Source: Runella zeae DSM 19591 (GTDB taxonomy: Bacteria > Bacteroidota > Bacteroidia > Cytophagales > Spirosomataceae). Taken from it: 64,000 bases of DNA. Below, one piece after another: positions 9,160 through 18,363 of the stretch (the first letter of the stretch is position 1; the number at the start of each line of letters is the position of its first letter). The translations under genes and the position numbers were made by a program. The DNA is taken from positions 1 through 64,000 of the forward strand of contig NZ_AUIF01000030.1 of assembly GCF_000423565.1 (NCBI RefSeq), read 5' to 3'. The notes under the pieces are model-generated. The model was not told where the DNA came from. It did not search any database and worked only from the letters and a program-made list of their open reading frames with translations.

Positions 9160-9999
9160 TTAAGTTTCAATCTTCCCAAAGGCCCGCTCGGGTGCTTTAC
9201 TTTCGTATTGGAGAAAAGTATTAGGAGTAAGGTTGGTAAATTCTTTGAAGTCTCTGACCAAGTGTTGATAATCATAGTACCCAAGCTCCATCGCAATCGA
9301 TAGCCAATCTTTTGTGGGATTGGCGTTTTTGAGTCTCATGGTGTTTTCGAAACGGGCCACGCGTGCGTACAACTTTGGGCTTATGCCTTCGCGTTCGAGA
9401 AACTGTCGGTAAAATTGCCTGGGTGACAAGCAAGCTTGGTCGGCTAGCCAATCTAAGGAAACAACGGAAGGTTTTTGAAGAATAAAATGACTTACTTTGT
9501 CGATAGGGCGTTTCGACTTTTTTTCATTTTTGATTAGATACATTAAAAAGTTTTCCACAATCGCAATCATCTCCGTATAATGGCTCGTATAACTGAGGCG
9601 TTCGTTGACGAGACGAATTTCTTTGGTAAAAACTTCTTCGGCATCTATGAATTTATTGGTAAGTTCATGGGAAGGGATACCCGTAATCCTAAACAATGCA
9701 CCTGGTTGGAATTGTACTTGTATGACCATAAAATCCCGCCCTACGTGTCGATTGGTAGCGATTAAGTGCTGACCATATAGTCTTGAGCGGCTACTTTCTA
9801 TCAATTTTCCATCAAATCCGTATTCAACCTTCTCCGGGTCTTTTGGAAAAAACGACAGACAATTTTCGGCGCGAGGCCAGTAGGGTTTGACGGGAAGGTG
9901 CGTTAGGGATTTTGGAAACTCGCATCCTACAACCTGCAACAGCCTTACGTGGTCTCGTAAGGCTGGGCTGGGGAGTCGGTAATCATAAATGGCTACCAT
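9160..9999 (-). CDS. AraC-family transcriptional regulator
   Basis: This 279-residue regulator has an N-terminal DUF6597-like ligand domain (RLLQVVGCEFPKSLTH, AENCLSFFPKDPEKVEYGF) and a C-terminal double helix-turn-helix AraC domain from about residue 160. The DNA-binding part shows LSPRQFYRQFLEREGISPK and YYDYQHLVRDFKEFTNLTP, the usual AraC signatures. It starts 17 bases after the stop of the cupin gene upstream on the same strand, so the two form an operon. It probably regulates that operon or a nearby metabolic gene. The inducer is unknown. Confidence 0.9.
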   Translation of the reverse strand: MVAIYDYRLPSPALRDHVRLLQVVGCEFPKSLTHLPVKPYWPRAENCLSFFPKDPEKVEYGFDGKLIESSRSRLYGQHLIATNRHVGRDFMVIQVQFQPGALFRITGIPSHELTNKFIDAEEVFTKEIRLVNERLSYTSHYTEMIAIVENFLMYLIKNEKKSKRPIDKVSHFILQKPSVVSLDWLADQACLSPRQFYRQFLEREGISPKLYARVARFENTMRLKNANPTKDWLSIAMELGYYDYQHLVRDFKEFTNLTPNTFLQYESKAPERAFGKIET

Positions 10000-10016
10000 C
10001 GCGTCAACACTAAAGG

Positions 10017-10562
10017 TTATTTTAAAGACAGACCTGGCCCTAAAATCGTCATGCCGTGAGCCTCATGAATTTGCTCGGCTTGCTGCAAGGTGGGAGGAGC
10101 TTTGAATTCGTTCATTTTTAAAAAAAATGCTTCCATTTTTCCGGCAGGTTGTACATAATAAAGAATTTTGCTTTTGTCTGAAAGTTGTATCCAAGTATGA
10201 GGGATTTTGCGAGGGGCAAAAACGGTGTCTCCTGCCTTGACGTTAAATTTTTCGTTTCCTACTTGAAACAAAAACTCCCCTTCAATGATTGAAAAAATCT
10301 CATCTTGGTCGTGGTGTACGTGTAGAGAAGGTCCTAGTTTCTCGTTGCCAATATACTCAAAAACAGCCAGTTGTCCATTGGTATCTTTGCCAGAAATTTT
10401 GATGTCGTTGGGGTTGATTCCTTTGTAGGGTGTATGTGTCCCAAAACGAGCTTCACCCGATTTTACCACAAATGGCTTGGGAGGATTGACCATAGTTGGG
10501 AGGGCAAAAGGGGGGGTATTAAGGGCAAAAGGGGCGATTGTTAAGAATTTTCTGCGTAACAT
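10017..10562 (-). CDS. Exported cupin-domain protein
   Basis: This 181-residue protein has a single cupin domain. Motif 1 is HVHHDQDEIFSIIEGEF, with metal-ligand histidines and a glutamate, and motif 2 is GDTVFAPRKIPHTW. The N-terminus MLRRKFLTIAPFAL resembles a short Tat-type leader, so it may be exported. It precedes the AraC regulator in a two-gene operon. Cupins of this type include quercetinase-like and small sensory or isomerase proteins. No specific reaction can be assigned. Confidence 0.8.
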   Translation of the reverse strand: MLRRKFLTIAPFALNTPPFALPTMVNPPKPFVVKSGEARFGTHTPYKGINPNDIKISGKDTNGQLAVFEYIGNEKLGPSLHVHHDQDEIFSIIEGEFLFQVGNEKFNVKAGDTVFAPRKIPHTWIQLSDKSKILYYVQPAGKMEAFFLKMNEFKAPPTLQQAEQIHEAHGMTILGPGLSLK

Positions 10563-10659
10563 GGGTCATTTATTTAGGATGTTTTGTAAGACAAATTTCC
10601 TATCCTTGGCGCAGATTTTGGTGGGAAAAAATGGACATTTTTTCCGAAATTATGTATTT

Positions 10660-10688
10660 GTGAGCTACTTATATTTCAAGTAGCTCAC
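10660..10688 (-). terminator. Palindromic hairpin downstream of the alanine symporter
   Basis: A perfect 11-bp inverted repeat (10660-10670 with 10678-10688) with a 7-base loop lies 11 bases past the symporter stop codon on the minus strand. There is no clear U tract, so terminator activity is uncertain. It also sits upstream of the cupin gene and could be an operator. Confidence 0.45.
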
Positions 10689-10698
10689 GTGTATTATT

Positions 10699-12126
10699 TT
10701 AGTCATTGTCCCACTGGTCGGTATTTTTAATCCCTAGTTTTTTGGCATTAAAAACAGGGTCGATACCTGCTTTGCGTTGTTGTTCGTAGTCCTTAAAAGC
10801 TTTGAGGGCAGGCTTGCGGAGTAAAATTATAGCAATGATATTGAGCCAAGCCATCATTCCTACCCCTATATCGCCCAAGGTCCAAGCCAAAGCGGCAGTT
10901 TTGATAGAGCCATAGAAAGTCGCGACCATAATCAGCACTCTTAGGGCTTGCACCATCCATTTTTTGTCTCCTTTGGGAAGAAGGTAGCTTAGGTTGGTTT
11001 CGGCAATGTAGTAATAGGCCATAATGGTCGTAAACGCAAAAAACAAAAGTGAAACAGCCACAAATCCACCGCCTATTGCTGGAAAGTGTGTATTGACGGC
11101 GGCTTGGGTAAACTCCGACCCAATCGCCATACCAGGGACGTTTTCGATGATAAAGCCACCCGAAGGATTGACAACATTGTACTTGCTTGTAAACAATATC
11201 ATAAACGCCGTAGCGGTACACACAAAAAGTGTATCTACATAGACCGAAAATGCTTGTACAAGGCCCTGTTTGGCAGGGTGGCTGATTTCGGCGGCTGCCG
11301 CAGCGTGAGGTGCGGTACCTTGACCGGCTTCGTTGGAGTAAATTCCTCTCTTGACACCCCAAGAAATGGCCATCCCAAACACACCCGCAAAAACAGGCTC
11401 CAAATCAAAAGCCGACCGTATGATAAGATTGACTACTGCCGGAACTTTGGTGATATTGAGGGCTATGACGATGAGGGCCATCAATATGTATCCACCTGCC
11501 ATAAATGGCACCACAATCTCGGCCACTTGCCCAATACGCTTAACACCGCCAAAAATGATTAAACCCAATAGAATCGTAACAATCGCTCCCGTGATTTCGA
11601 CGGGAATGTCAAAAGCTGCTTTGGCACTAAGAGCGATACTATTACTCTGCACACCGGGCAAAAACAAGGCAGTACTCAAAATCGTCGCAATCGCAAACAA
11701 AGTGGCGTACCACTTAATCCCTAAACCTTTTTCGATATAAAACGCTGGCCCGCCTCGGTATTGACCATCTTTGACTTGTTTGTAGATTTGACCTAAAGTG
11801 GCTTCGATAAAAGCCGATGATGCCCCCAAAAATGCAATTGCCCACATCCAAAACACGGCACCCGGTCCGCCCATTGCAATAGCCGTGGCTACGCCGGCGA
11901 TGTTGCCCGTACCGATACGTCCCGAGATAGCGATTGCAAAGGCTTGAAAGGAAGAAACGCCTTTGTCGGATGCTTTGCCGCCAATTAAGAGCTTAATCAT
12001 ATCGCGGATATACCGCACTTGTAGAAACTTAGTAACAAAAGAAAAATAAACACCCGCCCCTAGGCAAAGTAAGATTAGGGCATTACTCCAAATAATGTCG
12101 TTGATAGCAGTAACAATTTTTTCCAT
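10699..12126 (-). CDS. Sodium:alanine symporter family (AGCS) transporter
   Basis: This is a 475-residue inner-membrane transporter of the alanine or glycine:cation symporter family. Diagnostic stretches are SGRIGTGNIAGVATAIAMGG near residue 70, GGPAFYIEKGLG, and WGVKRGIYSNEAGQGTAPHA in the middle. About 10 hydrophobic segments are visible. It imports small neutral amino acids with sodium or protons. The gene stands alone, with its own hairpin downstream. Length is typical for the family. Confidence 0.93.
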   Translation of the reverse strand: MEKIVTAINDIIWSNALILLCLGAGVYFSFVTKFLQVRYIRDMIKLLIGGKASDKGVSSFQAFAIAISGRIGTGNIAGVATAIAMGGPGAVFWMWAIAFLGASSAFIEATLGQIYKQVKDGQYRGGPAFYIEKGLGIKWYATLFAIATILSTALFLPGVQSNSIALSAKAAFDIPVEITGAIVTILLGLIIFGGVKRIGQVAEIVVPFMAGGYILMALIVIALNITKVPAVVNLIIRSAFDLEPVFAGVFGMAISWGVKRGIYSNEAGQGTAPHAAAAAEISHPAKQGLVQAFSVYVDTLFVCTATAFMILFTSKYNVVNPSGGFIIENVPGMAIGSEFTQAAVNTHFPAIGGGFVAVSLLFFAFTTIMAYYYIAETNLSYLLPKGDKKWMVQALRVLIMVATFYGSIKTAALAWTLGDIGVGMMAWLNIIAIILLRKPALKAFKDYEQQRKAGIDPVFNAKKLGIKNTDQWDND

Positions 12127-12241
12127 TGAGTTTTTTCAGTTAGGTAGTTAGGTTTGTGGCGAAATGGTTTTTATGGTTATAAATAATGTACTCAAAGAAA
12201 TGAAAATAAAACGAAAGGGTGGTGAAGGTATTAGAAAAATC

Positions 12242-14635
12242 ATGATTTATACTCAAAAAATGGTTGTATTGAGCAAAATTTTGGGTATTCAGCAGACATG
12301 TCTCCTTGTTTTTCTTGGTACAATATCGGTAGTGAATGCCCAGGTAAATTATTATGTATCTCCCAATGGCAACGATGCGCATAAAGGAACCCTACAAAAA
12401 CCTTTTAAAAATATTTCGACTGCTATTGATGTAGCACAAAAAGCCCCAGCAAAATCGGTGAAAATTCACCTTTTAAAAGGAAAATATTATCTTCCAAAAA
12501 CGATAGTAATCGACGCTTCTGCAACCACCACCAAGCAATTGGAAATAGGAGCATATCAAAACAATAAGGCCATAATCAGCGGAGGGCGTCGCTTACAGCT
12601 ACAATGGAAACCTTACCAAAAGGGCATTTATCAAGCGTCGGTTCCAGAAGGTGTTTCATTTGAGCGGTTGTTTGTCAATGGACAATTACAACACTTAGCA
12701 AGGTATCCTAATTATGATGCAGAGTCGCGTGTTTTTAAAGGAACGGCCCCTGATGCTATCTCAAAAGAGCGAGTAGCTCAGTGGAAAAATCCTGTAGGAG
12801 GATATGTGCATGCGCTGCACGCGGGCGAATGGGGAGGGTTTCATTATGTGATTAGAGGAAAAGATGAAAAAGGAGAACTGACTCTCGAAGGAGGCTGGCA
12901 AAACAACCGCCCTGCTGCTATGCACAAACAATTTCGGTTTGTAGAAAATATTTTTGAAGAATTGGATCAACAAGGAGAATGGTTTTTGGATAAGGCAAAA
13001 CACGTTCTTTACTTCTTGCCACCCTCTGGTGTAAACCTCGCTACTGCACTTGTGGAAGTATCTCATCTTAAAAATGCCATTGAATTGCGTGGTACAACTA
13101 CCACACCTTTACGCAATGTAAGTTTTAAAAACCTGCATTTTGTTCATACAGAGCGTAGTTTTATGGAAACCAAAGAGCCGTTGGTGCGAAGTGATTGGAC
13201 TTTTTACAGAGGAGGTGCTCTACTTTTTGACCAAACCGAAAACTGTAAAATAGAGGATTGTCAGTTTACTGATTTGGGTGGCAATGCTATTGTTTTTAGC
13301 AATTATAATCGAAACGATACCGTGAGTGGCTGTCATATTCATCGTATTGGGGCGAGTGCGGTGGCGTTTGTTGGAAATCCAAAAGCAGTACGTTCTCCTT
13401 CTTTTAGGTATGAGCTATCAATTCCGTACGAAAAGCTTGACCAAACACCCGGCCCGCAGACCCAAGATTTTCCGCAAGAATGTGCCGTCGTTGATAATTT
13501 GATACATGATGTAGGCCAAATCGAAAAACAAGCTACCGGGGTACAGATAGAAATGTCGGCGGCAATTACAGTAAGTCATAATAGCATCTACAATACCCCG
13601 CGTGCGAGTATCAATATCGGCGATGGCGCATGGGGCGGCCATATTTTGGAATACAACGACGTGTTCAATACCGTTTTAGAAACTGGCGACCACGGGGCTT
13701 TCAATTCTTGGGGACGCGACCGATTTTGGTACGCCAATCGAAAATATATGGATAGCCTCGTGGCGGTACATCCAGAATTGATACTGCTTGATGCTCAAAA
13801 AACAACGATTATACGAAACAACCGTTTTCGTTGCGACCACGGTTGGGATATTGACCTTGACGACGGTTCTTCCAATTACCACATCTATAATAACGTATGT
13901 CTCAATGGCGGTTTGAAACTGCGAGAAGGTTTTTATCGCACCGTTGAAAACAATATCATGGTCAATAACTCTTTTCATCCGCACGTGTGGTTTCAAAACA
14001 GCGGCGACGTATTTCGCCACAATATCGTGATGAAAAAATATTACCCGATTCAAATCAAGGATTGGGGAAAATCGGTCAATCACAATTTATTTCCTGACAC
14101 AGCTTCCTTGAATCTTGCCCGTCAAAATGGCACCGACGCGCAAAGTCTAGCGGGAAGCCCAATGTTTGAGGATGCTTCGAAGGGAGATTATCGCGTAAAA
14201 GCAGGCTCACCTGCCTTTGAAATTGGATTCAAAAATTTTGAAATGACAGCCTTTGGCGTTCAAAAGCCTTCGTTAAAAAAACAAGCGGCCACGCCATTGA
14301 TTCCTCCTTTGTTTGACACTCAACTTGGAATAGACAAAAACGCAAGTGTCTCATTTTTAGGGGGTATTCTCAAAAGTGTAGAAGGGCTCGGCGACCGCTC
14401 GGCCTATGGATTGCCCGACGAAACGGGTATCATCGTTATGTCGGTAGGAGCAAATAGCTTACTCACCAAGTCAGGTCTGCAAGACAAAGATGTGATACGA
14501 ATGGCCGACGGTAAAAACGTCAAAACTCTTCGTGAGTTTTTGGAGATTTATCAAGAAATCAACTGGCACGGAAAAATGAATCTTGAAGTGATTCGAAATC
14601 AGCAGTTGGTCAAAGTGGTATTGTTGTTGAAGTGA
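12242..14635 (+). CDS. Secreted right-handed beta-helix protein with C-terminal PDZ domain
   Basis: This protein of about 797 residues has a signal peptide ending near VVNAQ. It begins with YYVSPNGNDAHKGTLQKPF, the DUF1565-like start of many polysaccharide-active beta-helix proteins. Parallel beta-helix repeats run through the middle (NCKIEDCQFTDLGGNAIVF, HNSIYNTPRASINIG, NNRFRCDHGWDIDLDDGS). The last 100 residues form a PDZ domain (TGIIVMSVGANSLLTKSGL, DKDVIRMADGKNVKTL). The frame is open further upstream to 12164, but 12242 gives a compact leader; 12260 is also possible. It may bind or degrade an extracellular polysaccharide. The combination of beta-helix and PDZ is unusual. Confidence 0.8.
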   Translation: MIYTQKMVVLSKILGIQQTCLLVFLGTISVVNAQVNYYVSPNGNDAHKGTLQKPFKNISTAIDVAQKAPAKSVKIHLLKGKYYLPKTIVIDASATTTKQLEIGAYQNNKAIISGGRRLQLQWKPYQKGIYQASVPEGVSFERLFVNGQLQHLARYPNYDAESRVFKGTAPDAISKERVAQWKNPVGGYVHALHAGEWGGFHYVIRGKDEKGELTLEGGWQNNRPAAMHKQFRFVENIFEELDQQGEWFLDKAKHVLYFLPPSGVNLATALVEVSHLKNAIELRGTTTTPLRNVSFKNLHFVHTERSFMETKEPLVRSDWTFYRGGALLFDQTENCKIEDCQFTDLGGNAIVFSNYNRNDTVSGCHIHRIGASAVAFVGNPKAVRSPSFRYELSIPYEKLDQTPGPQTQDFPQECAVVDNLIHDVGQIEKQATGVQIEMSAAITVSHNSIYNTPRASINIGDGAWGGHILEYNDVFNTVLETGDHGAFNSWGRDRFWYANRKYMDSLVAVHPELILLDAQKTTIIRNNRFRCDHGWDIDLDDGSSNYHIYNNVCLNGGLKLREGFYRTVENNIMVNNSFHPHVWFQNSGDVFRHNIVMKKYYPIQIKDWGKSVNHNLFPDTASLNLARQNGTDAQSLAGSPMFEDASKGDYRVKAGSPAFEIGFKNFEMTAFGVQKPSLKKQAATPLIPPLFDTQLGIDKNASVSFLGGILKSVEGLGDRSAYGLPDETGIIVMSVGANSLLTKSGLQDKDVIRMADGKNVKTLREFLEIYQEINWHGKMNLEVIRNQQLVKVVLLLK

Positions 14636-14684
14636 TATTTTGATATTTTCGTTGATGAAAATCGTTGTGATGATACCCTTTGGT

Positions 14685-16628
14685 ATGACTCGTACCCTTA
14701 CGCTAAGTATTAATCGATATTTATGGATAGTCTTTTTGGTTTTACCACTTTTAGGTAATGCCCAAAAATCAACTACTGATAGTCTTCAAAAAGTACTTAT
14801 CTCACTGCCGCCTGCAGGTAGGTCGTTTGGGAGCGATACTACTAGGGTAGGGGTACTGTGTGAGATGGGTAAAGCTGTAACTCCAGATAAAAGGACTCAA
14901 TTTTTTGAAAAAGCTAATGATTTAGCTAATAGACGCAATTGGTTTCAAGGGCAGATGAGAACCTATTACTATTTAGGAGAAAACTATGGACTATTAGTGA
15001 ACTATTATAGAGGAGCGCAATGCCTTTTTAAAGCACTTACAATTGCTGAAAAATTAAAAGATGCTGAGATGGGTTGTAAAATATTGTATGTATTAGGAAA
15101 TTATTATAATTTGATGAATGATCCTAAAGAAGGTTTGAAACTTCATTTAAGGGCATTTAGTCAGCTACCTCCAAAATCCCCCCAAAAAGCCAAATTATTG
15201 AATATTTTAGGGACAGACTATTATTCTTTAGGAAGACTTAAGGAAGCAGAATTTTATTTTAGAAAAGGATTAGTCATAAGTCGTCAAGCTAAATTATCTA
15301 TCATAGAAAGTTATTGTGTTGCTAATTTGGCATTTTTGTCTCTTGATAAAAATAATTTTTCAGAAGCGTCCTATTATTTTAAAATATATGAGTCTATTTT
15401 AGATAAATTTAACATGTCTAAAATAGATTTACATATAGGTCTTACTAAATTATATGTCAAGGAAAAAAAATATGATAAGGCAAAAAAAGAGGCTTTGATG
15501 TTATATAAAATGGCTATTAAGTCTCAGAGTGATAGTGAGTTGTCTGCGGCACATGAGAATATGTATGAGTTTTATAATAATATAAGTGACTCTAAGAAGG
15601 CTTTGGAAAGCTATCAACAATGGAATAAATTTAAAGAAAAAGTAGATAAAGATATGAAAAATAGACTTTTAAGTGCTTTGAAGTTTGAATACGATAACGA
15701 AAATAATTTGATAAAGATTCACTCTCTTGATAGTCAACTTTCAGATAAACAGAATGAGTTAAAAATTCTATTAATAGCAATTTTGTCTTTTATATTAATT
15801 ATCATAATATTGTTTTGGAATAATAAAATATTGAAAGGAAAAAATTTGCAAATTGAAATGCAAAAAAAAGAACTTTATAAACTGAAAGATGAATTAAATG
15901 TTTCGAACAAAAAACTTCTTGAGTTAAATGAATCACTTGAAATTAAGATAGAAAATAGAACTAGTGAGCTAAAATTTGCAAATGAAGAATTGATTCGAAA
16001 AAATAATGAAATTCAGATAGCATTTGTAACTGGAAAAAAGCAAGAGAGAGAAAGAGTAGCCTCAGAACTCCATGATAATCTGGGTAGTACAATATCGGGA
16101 TTGTTGTGGCAATTACAAGGAATAACCCTTGATAATTTAACACAACATGAACAGGAAATACACGAAGCATTAGTGGAACGAGTAAGTAGTGCTTATGATG
16201 AAATCAGACATATTTCACATCATTTATCTCCCAAAGAGTTAGATAAAGGTTTTGAACAGGCACTTCAAAAGTTGATTGGTGATCTTAACCGAAATAATAA
16301 AACTATTTTTTTGTTAAAAGGGAATTTGCCCAAAAATCTTCTTTCGACTTCTAAAGAGAATGATATGTATAGTATATGCCTTGAAATTATTAATAACATA
16401 ATTAAACATGCAAAAGCTTCTGAATGCACGATAGAACTCGAAGCGCAACAGGCATCTTTTAGAGTAAGTATAAAGGATAATGGTAGAGGGTTTGTTGTGG
16501 GAGATCAACAAAATATGGGCAAGGGATTAATCAATATTAAAAAACGGGTATTAATGCTAGAGGGAGACTTAAATATTATATCTTTACCTAGCCAAGGTAC
16601 ATTAATTACAGTTTCAATACCATTATAA
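14685..16628 (+). CDS. Orphan TPR-containing sensor histidine kinase (HisKA_3 type)
   Basis: This is a sensor kinase of about 647 residues. A signal peptide (ending near LLGNAQ) leads to a periplasmic region of tetratricopeptide-like helical repeats, then one membrane segment (ILLIAILSFILIIIILFW). A coiled coil follows, then the HisKA_3 dimerisation motif ERERVASELHDNLGSTISGL with the phosphoacceptor His. The ATPase domain has EIINNIIKHAKAS (N box) and SIKDNGRGF (G1 box). This is the NarX/DesK kinase type that normally pairs with a LuxR-type response regulator, but none is adjacent. The start is uncertain: 14655 and a TTG at 14640 are in frame. The DNA is markedly AT-rich compared with the preceding gene. 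Confidence 0.88.
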   Translation: MTRTLTLSINRYLWIVFLVLPLLGNAQKSTTDSLQKVLISLPPAGRSFGSDTTRVGVLCEMGKAVTPDKRTQFFEKANDLANRRNWFQGQMRTYYYLGENYGLLVNYYRGAQCLFKALTIAEKLKDAEMGCKILYVLGNYYNLMNDPKEGLKLHLRAFSQLPPKSPQKAKLLNILGTDYYSLGRLKEAEFYFRKGLVISRQAKLSIIESYCVANLAFLSLDKNNFSEASYYFKIYESILDKFNMSKIDLHIGLTKLYVKEKKYDKAKKEALMLYKMAIKSQSDSELSAAHENMYEFYNNISDSKKALESYQQWNKFKEKVDKDMKNRLLSALKFEYDNENNLIKIHSLDSQLSDKQNELKILLIAILSFILIIIILFWNNKILKGKNLQIEMQKKELYKLKDELNVSNKKLLELNESLEIKIENRTSELKFANEELIRKNNEIQIAFVTGKKQERERVASELHDNLGSTISGLLWQLQGITLDNLTQHEQEIHEALVERVSSAYDEIRHISHHLSPKELDKGFEQALQKLIGDLNRNNKTIFLLKGNLPKNLLSTSKENDMYSICLEIINNIIKHAKASECTIELEAQQASFRVSIKDNGRGFVVGDQQNMGKGLINIKKRVLMLEGDLNIISLPSQGTLITVSIPL

Positions 16629-16662
16629 TTTAAAAAATATTATTGATATGATGGAGTTGATA

Positions 16663-18363
16663 TTAAAACTTTACAGGCTTCACAAATTGAGGGCTATATA
16701 CTCGTAAGAAAAAATATCCAAGACCTGCATACCCATGCTTGAGCGTCGGACAAAAAAAATCTGTACCTAGTCCGTTTTTTAAAGGCCTTTCTTTGTCGAG
16801 GAAATGAGTTTTGATATTTTGCCTAGCTAAATTTGCATTTTGATTGCTAACCCATCTATTGATAAGAGTTCCCTCCGATAAGGCCTTAAAAGTTTCTTTG
16901 TCTATTAGGTCTAAATCAATTTCGTCTAAGGTGTTTTCATTAGTCCAAAAATGAAAAATTCTGTTTTTGCGAAAATATCGACTCTTTAAGGGCTTTCGTT
17001 TATAGACGTTTGTCTTAACGTCAATATCATTTAAACCTCCTAAGGTTTTTTTGAATATAGGGTCTTTATACGCATCGTATAAAGTAAGTAGAAACAATTT
17101 TATCCCAGCTCTCCCATCAGCTAAAGAGTTGTCTAATAGGCGATAAGTAACTATATTTTTATCGTTTTGGTAATTTAGCCAGTTGCAATGCTTATCATCT
17201 ATCCAAATTGCTTCTTTACAAAGAATGTGCCCTACTTCTATAGCCCCTTGAAGAAAAAAATTAATCTTTTTAGGTATTCGTATAGGAAGTTCAATAGGAC
17301 TAAATACTAAATCATATGGGAAATTTGAATGAGGATTAAGGTAGAATGAATTCAAATTTTGATATTGTTGTCTTATGATTTCTAAACCTCTTATAATTCT
17401 CATTTTTTTTTCGACTACATTTTCCACAGCCAGCCTCGCAATAATTTCTGCAATTAATTTACTTCTGTTTTGCCCTACGCTTTCAGCGCTTGGGGTATCA
17501 GGTTCTTCTGCAAAACCTATTCCCTTATACAATTTATAGGTGAAAATAGGGACAGGTTCACGTAAATGACTGTGATATTTTAAATATACAGATTCTAAAA
17601 AATATTTTATATAGAAAAAACTTTTTTGGTCAGAGTACAATATGACAGAATCACTTCTGTTGAAGTCTTCCTTCTGAGATAAAATTTTTATGGTATAAGG
17701 GATATTTTTAGGGTCACAGTATAAATAAACATCTTCTATGAAATTTTTAATGATATTCCAATCGGGTTGAAAATTGAGATAAAATCGAATGATTTGCCTA
17801 CCATCTGACTCCTGTAATTCTCGGCCATTAATAAATTCAAACCCACTTTTACCTTCTCTTACATTTTTAAAACTTTTTGTTGGAAAAAAAATGGAATGCA
17901 CTGTTTCAATAGTATCATTGGGCGCCACTTTCCAGTCACCCTCAAATATCCATTTTCCAGAATTTACCGCAATTTTCTGACTACCTTTGGTTAGAATTGC
18001 TACCGAATCGCCAACAATTTCTTTGGATTTCGCCATCCAGTATTGGCTTTGCCACTGAGGGTTAGTAAAATATTCAATTTCATTGAAATTAATTCCCAAA
18101 CTCCCTTTTTCTGTTTGAAGCGTAGGATAAACATAAAATTGTAATCTTATATAATCAGCGAGTAACTTAAAGTCTTCTAGTTGAAGAAAAGGGGATGCTG
18201 AAGTAAGTTTTCCTCTCAATACAGGGAGATTATGAGAAGAATCATAAACAGGACCTTCTAAAGAAATACTAGTCTCTTGAATATTCAGCGATACATTGTC
18301 GATTATAAAAGCAATCGCCTTTTCAAAATCATTTTGAAAATGAGGGAAAATCTCTTGACTCAT
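16663..18363 (-). CDS. HopA1-domain protein with degenerate LanC-like C-terminus
   Basis: This 566-residue cytoplasmic protein has three visible parts. Residues 1-185 are unrecognised. Residues about 190-312 match the HopA1-like (T3SS effector HopA1) pattern: RFYLNFQPDW, IPYTIKILSQ, RSDSVILYSD, FTYKLYKGIGFAEEP and ESVGQNRSKLIAE. Residues about 370-566 look LanC-like: DGRAGIKLFLLTLYD and LKHGYAGLGYFFLRVYSP resemble two toroid repeats of lanthipeptide cyclases. The usual zinc-ligand Cys before HG is a Lys here. HopA1-like proteins act with APH-type kinases in thioamitide and class V lanthipeptide dehydration. The start overlaps the upstream kinase stop as ATGA. Lytic or dehydratase function is inference. 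Confidence 0.7.
   Translation of the reverse strand: MSQEIFPHFQNDFEKAIAFIIDNVSLNIQETSISLEGPVYDSSHNLPVLRGKLTSASPFLQLEDFKLLADYIRLQFYVYPTLQTEKGSLGINFNEIEYFTNPQWQSQYWMAKSKEIVGDSVAILTKGSQKIAVNSGKWIFEGDWKVAPNDTIETVHSIFFPTKSFKNVREGKSGFEFINGRELQESDGRQIIRFYLNFQPDWNIIKNFIEDVYLYCDPKNIPYTIKILSQKEDFNRSDSVILYSDQKSFFYIKYFLESVYLKYHSHLREPVPIFTYKLYKGIGFAEEPDTPSAESVGQNRSKLIAEIIARLAVENVVEKKMRIIRGLEIIRQQYQNLNSFYLNPHSNFPYDLVFSPIELPIRIPKKINFFLQGAIEVGHILCKEAIWIDDKHCNWLNYQNDKNIVTYRLLDNSLADGRAGIKLFLLTLYDAYKDPIFKKTLGGLNDIDVKTNVYKRKPLKSRYFRKNRIFHFWTNENTLDEIDLDLIDKETFKALSEGTLINRWVSNQNANLARQNIKTHFLDKERPLKNGLGTDFFCPTLKHGYAGLGYFFLRVYSPQFVKPVKF

Noticed and set aside
11086-11562. 158-codon open frame antisense to the alanine symporter
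   Set aside because: It lies entirely inside a secure coding region and shows no recognisable domain; it is a shadow frame.
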